DNA of 18,966 nt, taken from contig JAGVSV010000288.1 of assembly GCA_019137115.1 (NCBI GenBank), forward strand, positions 1 through 18,966, given 5' to 3'. A program made the position numbers and the translations under genes. Under the pieces are notes generated by a model. The model had not been told where the DNA came from, searched no databases, and was given only the letters and a program-made list of their open reading frames with translations. The stretch is from Bacillota bacterium. Its GTDB lineage: Bacteria > Bacillota > Clostridia > Christensenellales > Aristaeellaceae. This document shows, piece by piece, positions 13,802-18,966 of the stretch. The first letter of the stretch is position 1, and each line of letters opens with the position of its first letter.

Positions 13802-15301
13802 ATGGAAGGCTTGCTGTTGCTCGTTGCATTCCTGTTGCCTGCAGTCGGGTCCCTGATGGTCGTGTTCATGCCCTGGCTCAACGATAAACGGGAAGACCGC
13901 TGCGCGTTCGTGGGCACGATCATGGTGCTTACGTGCATTGTCGTCCTGCTGATCGCTGTTGATTCGGAGCGCACACTGGTGCTGTTTGAGATGACCAAGC
14001 AGCTGCCCATCGCGCTGCGCTCGGATGGCACCAGCCGGATCTTCTCGGCGGTCATGGCGCTGATGTGGACGATCTCGGGCTTTTATTCCTTCAGCTACAT
14101 GAAGCATGAGCAGAACGAGAAAACCTACTACGCCTTTTACCTGATGACCATGGCCTCCTTAATGGCGCTGACCCTGTCGGGCACGATGGTCACGATGTAC
14201 CTCTTCTTTGAGATGATGACGTTTATCTCCGTGCCCATGGTGTTGCACAGCCGCACCAAGGAGGCGGTGGCGGCGGGCATCAAATACCTGATCTACTCCG
14301 TGGCCGGGGCGACGATGGGCCTGCTGGGCATTTTCATGCTCACGCCGAATATCGCCTCCCCCTATTTCGTAGAGGGCGGCTCGCTGATGACGGAAAGCCT
14401 GACCATCCCCCACACCGCTTTCCAGATCATCCTGCTGATCACGCTGATCGGCTTTGGCACCAAAGCCGGCATGTTCCCCATGCACGGCTGGCTGCCCACC
14501 GCCCACCCGGTCGCCCCTTCCCCGGCCAGTGCAGTGCTGTCCGGCGTGATCACCAAGGCCGGGGTGCTGTGCATCTTCCGGATGATCTTCTATGTGATCG
14601 GGCCAGCGTACCTGAAGGACACCTGGGTGCAGTGGACGCTGCTTGGCTGCGCAACCATCACGGTGTTCATGGGGTCGATGCTGGCCTTGCGCGAGAAATC
14701 GCTCAAGAAACGGCTGGCGTACTCCAGCGTCTCCCAGGTGAGCTATGCGCTGTGCGGCGTGTTCCTGCTGGACACGATGGCGCTGGACGGCGCGCTGTTA
14801 CAGCTGGTGTTCCACGCGCTAACCAAGGACGCGCTGTTCCTGTGCGCCGGCGCCATCATCGTGCAGACCGGCATCACCCGGGTGGACGAAATGCACAACC
14901 TGGGCAAGTCCATGCCCTGGACGATGTGGATGTTCACGATCTGCGCGATCTCCCTGGTCGGCATCCCGCCGCTGGGCGGCTTTATCGCAAAGTGGTACAT
15001 CGCCGAGGGCGCGCTGGTTTCCGGCACCAATGTGTTCAGCCTGCTGGTGCCCATCGTGCTGCTGATCTCTGCCATGCTGACGGCGGCCTACCTGCTGCCG
15101 CCCAGCGTATCCGCCTTCTTTGGCGGGATGGCGCATGGCGAGGTGTTCCCGGCGGAAAAGGTCAACGCCGATCCCCCCAAGATGATGCTGGTGCCCATTT
15201 TGATCCTCACGGTGGCGATCTTCGTGCTGGGCGCCTTCCCGGGCCTGATGATCGATCTGTTTGACCAGCTGGGCCACACCCTGTTACGAGGGGTGCTATG
15301 A
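13802..15301 (+). CDS. MrpD-like proton-conducting antiporter subunit 2
   Basis: This is a 499-residue paralogue of the preceding protein in the NuoM/MrpD family. Channel residues are E137 (FFEMMT), K221 (GFGTKAGMFPMHGW), K252 (GVITKAGVL) and K397 (GGFIAKWYIAE). An excellent AAGGAGG site (13788-13794) sits before ATG 13802, 12 nt after the previous stop, which suggests strong independent initiation. It is intact. Its role alongside the other three paralogues is unknown; each may form one translocation channel of a larger complex. Confidence 0.9.
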   Translation: MEGLLLLVAFLLPAVGSLMVVFMPWLNDKREDRCAFVGTIMVLTCIVVLLIAVDSERTLVLFEMTKQLPIALRSDGTSRIFSAVMALMWTISGFYSFSYMKHEQNEKTYYAFYLMTMASLMALTLSGTMVTMYLFFEMMTFISVPMVLHSRTKEAVAAGIKYLIYSVAGATMGLLGIFMLTPNIASPYFVEGGSLMTESLTIPHTAFQIILLITLIGFGTKAGMFPMHGWLPTAHPVAPSPASAVLSGVITKAGVLCIFRMIFYVIGPAYLKDTWVQWTLLGCATITVFMGSMLALREKSLKKRLAYSSVSQVSYALCGVFLLDTMALDGALLQLVFHALTKDALFLCAGAIIVQTGITRVDEMHNLGKSMPWTMWMFTICAISLVGIPPLGGFIAKWYIAEGALVSGTNVFSLLVPIVLLISAMLTAAYLLPPSVSAFFGGMAHGEVFPAEKVNADPPKMMLVPILILTVAIFVLGAFPGLMIDLFDQLGHTLLRGVL

Positions 15302-16740
15302 TTTTGCTGCTGGCCGTTACCCTGCCGATTGTGACGGGGGCGCTGCTTCCGGTCTTCCGCATGAAGGACAGCGGGCGCAACGCGTACCTGATGATCAGCG
15401 CGGTGCTGACCACGGTGCTTGTCGGCGTGGCCGTGTTGGGGGAGCAAGCCGCCATTACGGTGCTGAGCTTCAACAAGTACCTGGACATCACGCTGCGTTT
15501 GGACAACCTGGGCAAGGTCTTCGCCGCGGTGATCGCGCTGCTATGGCCGGTCACGCTGTTCTACGCGACGGATTATATGAAGGGGCATGAGAAACAAACC
15601 TCCTTTTTCTCGTTCTTTCTGATGAGCTACGGGGTGACGCTGGGGGTGGCGATGAGCGCCAACCTGCTGACACTCTATGTATTCTATGAGATCATGTCGC
15701 TGTCCACCCTGCCGCTGGTCATGCATGGCGGGAAGCCCAGCTCCATCGCGGCGGGCCTGAAATACCTGTATTACTCCCTGGGCGGCTCGGCCTTTGCCTT
15801 TATCGGCCTGGTGTATCTGGTGTATTACGGGCGCACGACGGCCTTTGTGCCCGGCGGCCTGTTCCAGGGCATCAGCCTGACGCACACTGCGCAGCTGCGG
15901 CTGGGCTATATCCTGTGTTTCCTGGGGTTCAGCGTCAAAGCGGCCGTCTTCCCGGTGCATGGCTGGCTGCCCACGGCGGCCGTTGCCCCCACGCCGGTCA
16001 CCGCGCTGTTGCATGCGGTGGCGGTCGTCAAGTCCGGCGTGTTCGCCATCATCCGGGTGACCTTCTTCAGCTTTGGGGTGGCGATGCTCAAGGACTCCTA
16101 CGCGCAGTACATCCCCCTTGCGCTGACGGTGTTTACCATCGTGTACGGCTGCTCCATGGCGCTGAAAGAAAAACATTTGAAGCGCAGGCTGGCCTATTCC
16201 ACCATCTCCAACCTGTCCTATATCCTGTTTGGCGCGCTGCTGATGACGCGGCAGGGCCTGACGGCCGGCCTGATGCACCTGGTCTATCACGCGCTGATGA
16301 AGATCACGCTGTTCTTGATCGCCGGTGTGTTCAACCAGCGCGCGGACATTTATTACATCGACCAGATGCGCGGGATCGGCAAACGATTGCCCCTGCTCTC
16401 CGCGCTGTTCACGTTGGGCAGCCTCGCGATGACAGGCATCCCGCCGCTGATCGGCTTCATCAGCAAATGGTACCTGGCGGAAGCGGCGGTGCTGCTGGGC
16501 GGTGTGCTGCCCATCGCCGGGATTGCCGCCCTGCTGATCAGTGCCGTGCTCACCAGCATGTACCTGATGGTGCCTGCGGTAACGATGTATACGCGCCCGG
16601 GCAGCCTGGGCAGCATCCAGCCCATCGAGACGGGCTTCAAGGTCACGCTGACCGGCCTGAGCATCGCCATGCTGGCGCTGAGTTTTTACAGCGTTCCCCT
16701 GATTGATTTCCTGACGCGGACCGCCGCGGAAGTGGTGTAA
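15298..16740 (+). CDS. MrpD-like proton-conducting antiporter subunit 3
   Basis: This 480-residue NuoL/M/N-family protein overlaps the previous gene by 4 nt (ATGA). The channel set is E131 (VFYEIMSL), K214 (GFSVKAAVFPVHGW), K245 (AVAVVKSGV) and K390 (IGFISKWYLAE). Unlike its neighbours it has LPTAAVAPTPVTALLHAVAV after helix 7 (VAPTPVTALLHA instead of VAP.PASA.LSG), a form seen in NuoL/MbhH/HyfB-like proteins. It ends 15 nt before the next start, which has GGAGG. Confidence 0.9.
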   Translation: MILLLAVTLPIVTGALLPVFRMKDSGRNAYLMISAVLTTVLVGVAVLGEQAAITVLSFNKYLDITLRLDNLGKVFAAVIALLWPVTLFYATDYMKGHEKQTSFFSFFLMSYGVTLGVAMSANLLTLYVFYEIMSLSTLPLVMHGGKPSSIAAGLKYLYYSLGGSAFAFIGLVYLVYYGRTTAFVPGGLFQGISLTHTAQLRLGYILCFLGFSVKAAVFPVHGWLPTAAVAPTPVTALLHAVAVVKSGVFAIIRVTFFSFGVAMLKDSYAQYIPLALTVFTIVYGCSMALKEKHLKRRLAYSTISNLSYILFGALLMTRQGLTAGLMHLVYHALMKITLFLIAGVFNQRADIYYIDQMRGIGKRLPLLSALFTLGSLAMTGIPPLIGFISKWYLAEAAVLLGGVLPIAGIAALLISAVLTSMYLMVPAVTMYTRPGSLGSIQPIETGFKVTLTGLSIAMLALSFYSVPLIDFLTRTAAEVV

Positions 16741-16755
16741 GGAGGTGCGGCGGAC

Positions 16756-18942
16756 ATGAACTGGGTGTTGCCTGTAATGGTCGCGTTGCCCCTGCTGGCG
16801 GCGGTACCCTCCTTTGCCGTCTCCCGAAAAAAGGAGGAATACAGCCTCTATGTGATGTCCGGCGTGTCCATTGCGGTCTGCGCGCTGGCTTTATGGGTAT
16901 TCCTGAAGAACCAGGAAGTTGCCTTTTCCGCCCCTGCGGTGCTGCATTTTGGCCTGCATCTGAAGGCGGATGGCTTCCGGGCGCTCTATGCGCTGATCGC
17001 GGCGTTCATGTGGATGATGACCTCCCTCTTTTCGCACCAGTATTTCGGGCATGGGCATGCAAAGGGCCGCTACAGCATGTTTACCCTGCTCACGCTGGGC
17101 GCAACGCTGGGCGTGTTCCTGTCCGATGATCTAATCACCACGTTCCTCTTTTTTGAGATCCTGTCCTTCACCAGCTACTGCTGGGTGATCCATGAGGAAA
17201 CCCCGGGCGCGATGCGCGCCGGGCGGACGTACCTGGCGATTGCCATATTGGGCGGCATGACCATGCTGATGGGCCTGATGATGCTGTACGCAAAGACAGG
17301 CACGCTGCAGTTTGAGGGCATCAAGGCCGCCATCGCGGCGCTGCCCGTTGACGAGCTGTACCTGCCCGGGGCGCTCATTCTGATCGGCTTTGGCGCCAAA
17401 GCCGGCATGTTCCCCCTGCATGTCTGGCTGCCCAAGGCGCATCCGGTCGCGCCGGCGCCTGCCAGCGCGCTGCTGTCCGGTGTGCTGACCAAGGTGGGCA
17501 TCTACGGCATACTGGTGATATCCACGCGTTTGTTCCTGGGGGACGCGCAGTGGGGCAACCTGCTGCTGGCGGTTGGCCTGATCAACATGCTGCTGGGCGC
17601 GCTGCTGGCGCTGTTCTCCACCGACCTCAAGCGCACGCTGGCCTGCTCCTCGATGAGCCAGATCGGCTTTATCCTGTTCGGCATCGGCATGCAGAGCCTG
17701 CTGGGTGAGCACAACGCGCTGGCCGCGCAGGGCACGGTGCTGCACATGCTCAACCACAGCCTGATCAAGCTGGCGCTGTTCATGGCCGCGGGCGTGGTGT
17801 ACCTGAACACGCACGCCCTGGATTTGAACGAGGTGCGGGGCTATGGCCGCAAAAAGCCGGGGTTGCTGCTGATTTTCCTGGTGGGCGCCGCCTCCATCAG
17901 CGGCATACCGTTTTTCAGCGGCTACGCGTCAAAAACGCTGCTGCACGAAAGCATTGTGGAGTATATCGTCCACCTGAAGGAGTTGGGCCAATCCGCGTTG
18001 ATTTATCAGGTGGCCGAGTGGCTGTTTGTCATCACGGGCGGCTTGACGTTCTGCTACATGCTCAAGCTGTTCATCACGCTGTTTGTGGACAAGCACCCCA
18101 CAAAACAGGCGGAATATGACGAGATGGGGCCGTCCATGACCCCGCTGTCCGCCGTCGCGCTGGGCGGCTCCGCGCTGTTGCTGTTTGTCATTGGGCTGTA
18201 CCCGGAAGGCATCCTGACGGACCTGGCCAACCGCTCCCTGCCCTTCCTCTACGCGCATCGCCCGGCGCACGACGTGCAGTTCCTTGCGCTGGTCAACCTG
18301 GTGGGCGGGGGCAAATCCCTGCTGCTGGGCGTTATTTTCTACTTTACGCTGGTGCGCAAGTGGCTGATGAAAAAGGATGCGTCCGGCCATGCCCTGCACG
18401 TCAACCGCTGGCCGGTCTGGCTGGACCTGGAAAACAGCGTGTACCTGCCGCTTGTGAACACGCTGGTGCGGCTGGGCTACCTGATCGCCACACCGCTGGA
18501 CGTGATGTTTGAGAAGTTCATGAACGTCGTGATGCGATTGGGGTATTTGATTGCGATGCCACTGGATGTGCTGTTTGACAAGTCCTATGTGGTTGTCAGT
18601 ACCACCGCAACGTTTATATCACGCCTGCTGGAGATGGGCGTGGACGCCGTCTCGCTGTTGCTGCTGCGCACGGTGCTGCGGCCGGCCGCAGGCCCCACCG
18701 TCGTGCCCCTGGGCAACCGGTTTACCTATACGCTGGGCCGCTCTGCCGACCGGGTGTCCATCGTCTGGCGGCGGATGTTCGGGCTGAGCCCGCACGAGCC
18801 GTTCCACTACGTGCGCATGTATGCCGCGGTGTGGACCACCGCGCAGGACGTCATCCGCCGGATGCTGCGCACGCTGTCCTTCGGGCTGATCCTGTTTGCC
18901 CTGGGCGTGGTTGCGCTGCTGGCTTTCCTGCTGCTCAAATAG
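16756..18942 (+). CDS. Large MrpD/NuoL-like antiporter subunit with repeat-bearing C-terminal extension
   Basis: This 728-residue protein has residues 1-490 as a fourth antiporter-like domain with E134 (FFEILSF), K215 (GFGAKAGMFPLHVW), K246 (GVLTKVGIY) and K393 (SGYASKTLLHES). The rest is an extension: a helix near 510-525 (GKSLLLGVIFYFTLVRKWLM), then a lateral-helix-like region with a 22-residue repeat. The repeat is RLGYLIATPLDVMFEK (572-587) and RLGYLIAMPLDVLFDK (594-609). A final membrane helix lies at about 705-727. The size recalls NuoL, HyfB and MrpA, whose C-terminal parts embrace neighbouring subunits, but I do not recognise the repeat. GGAGG precedes ATG 16756. It ends 24 nt before the window edge, with no terminator visible, so the operon may continue. 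Confidence 0.87.
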   Translation: MNWVLPVMVALPLLAAVPSFAVSRKKEEYSLYVMSGVSIAVCALALWVFLKNQEVAFSAPAVLHFGLHLKADGFRALYALIAAFMWMMTSLFSHQYFGHGHAKGRYSMFTLLTLGATLGVFLSDDLITTFLFFEILSFTSYCWVIHEETPGAMRAGRTYLAIAILGGMTMLMGLMMLYAKTGTLQFEGIKAAIAALPVDELYLPGALILIGFGAKAGMFPLHVWLPKAHPVAPAPASALLSGVLTKVGIYGILVISTRLFLGDAQWGNLLLAVGLINMLLGALLALFSTDLKRTLACSSMSQIGFILFGIGMQSLLGEHNALAAQGTVLHMLNHSLIKLALFMAAGVVYLNTHALDLNEVRGYGRKKPGLLLIFLVGAASISGIPFFSGYASKTLLHESIVEYIVHLKELGQSALIYQVAEWLFVITGGLTFCYMLKLFITLFVDKHPTKQAEYDEMGPSMTPLSAVALGGSALLLFVIGLYPEGILTDLANRSLPFLYAHRPAHDVQFLALVNLVGGGKSLLLGVIFYFTLVRKWLMKKDASGHALHVNRWPVWLDLENSVYLPLVNTLVRLGYLIATPLDVMFEKFMNVVMRLGYLIAMPLDVLFDKSYVVVSTTATFISRLLEMGVDAVSLLLLRTVLRPAAGPTVVPLGNRFTYTLGRSADRVSIVWRRMFGLSPHEPFHYVRMYAAVWTTAQDVIRRMLRTLSFGLILFALGVVALLAFLLLK
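18466..18582 (+). repeat. Internal 22-codon direct repeat in the large antiporter subunit
   Basis: Two copies offset by 66 nt (18466-18516 and 18532-18582) encode near-identical 17-residue segments (VRLGYLIATPLDVMFEK and MRLGYLIAMPLDVLFDK). Thirteen of 17 residues match, but nine of those thirteen codons differ synonymously, so the DNA repeat is masked. Confidence 0.75.
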
Positions 18943-18966
18943 CGCTCTGTATGCAAAACCGGGCTG

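Noticed and set aside
15541..16290. Minus-strand open frame of 249 codons within the third antiporter gene
   Set aside because: Same GC-bias shadow; the plus-strand gene is complete with conserved membrane motifs.
1..18966. CRISPR arrays, insertion sequences, tRNA or rRNA genes
   Set aside because: No regularly spaced repeats, transposase-like frames, or tRNA/rRNA signatures were seen on either strand by eye.

Overview
The window looks like a GC-rich chromosome segment from an anaerobic member of the Bacillota, probably class Clostridia. The evidence is a T-box tRNA-sensing leader, good sigma-A type promoters, strong AGGAGG-type ribosome binding sites, a SepF/DivIVA division cluster, and a cation antiporter module of the kind found in anaerobes. 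The species cannot be named from the sequence alone. Except for the first gene, everything is on the plus strand in four transcription blocks.

Block 0 (11-432, minus): a DUF6157-family gene broken by two frameshifts. Block 1 (about 611-5362): a sigma-A promoter and a complete tryptophan T-box leader with a UGG specifier, a UGGC acceptor-end bulge and a terminator. It precedes a three-gene ABC importer (binding protein, permease, ATPase) of the TrpXYZ type, then a COG2509 FAD-dependent oxidoreductase 15 nt downstream. Block 2 (about 5372-9351): a promoter, an HlyD-like membrane protein with a frameshift, then a second promoter and a tightly overlapped sepF (also frameshifted), divIVA and ROK fructokinase run, closed by an intrinsic terminator. 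The HlyD-like protein, SepF and DivIVA all carry Pro/Gln/Ala-rich low-complexity segments.

Block 3 (about 9431 to the right edge): a promoter with a -10 of TATAAT and ten overlapping or abutting membrane-protein genes. These are MrpE, MrpF, MrpG, a DUF4040/MbhD subunit, an MbhE-MrpB fusion, MrpC and four consecutive NuoL/M/N-type antiporter-like subunits. The gene order matches the Mrp part of Mbh/Mbs respiratory complexes. No MrpA and no hydrogenase or redox subunit is inside the window. All four antiporter-like proteins keep the Glu/Lys/Lys/Lys set expected of proton-translocating subunits. The fourth has a long C-terminal extension with an internal 22-residue repeat.

The best candidates for something unusual are the four-antiporter Mrp/Mbh-like operon with its fusion subunit and repeat-bearing extension, and the low-complexity SepF/HlyD/DivIVA cluster. 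Four reading-frame breaks fall in the first 7.5 kb and none are seen after that, so sequence or assembly error must be considered before any biological explanation.
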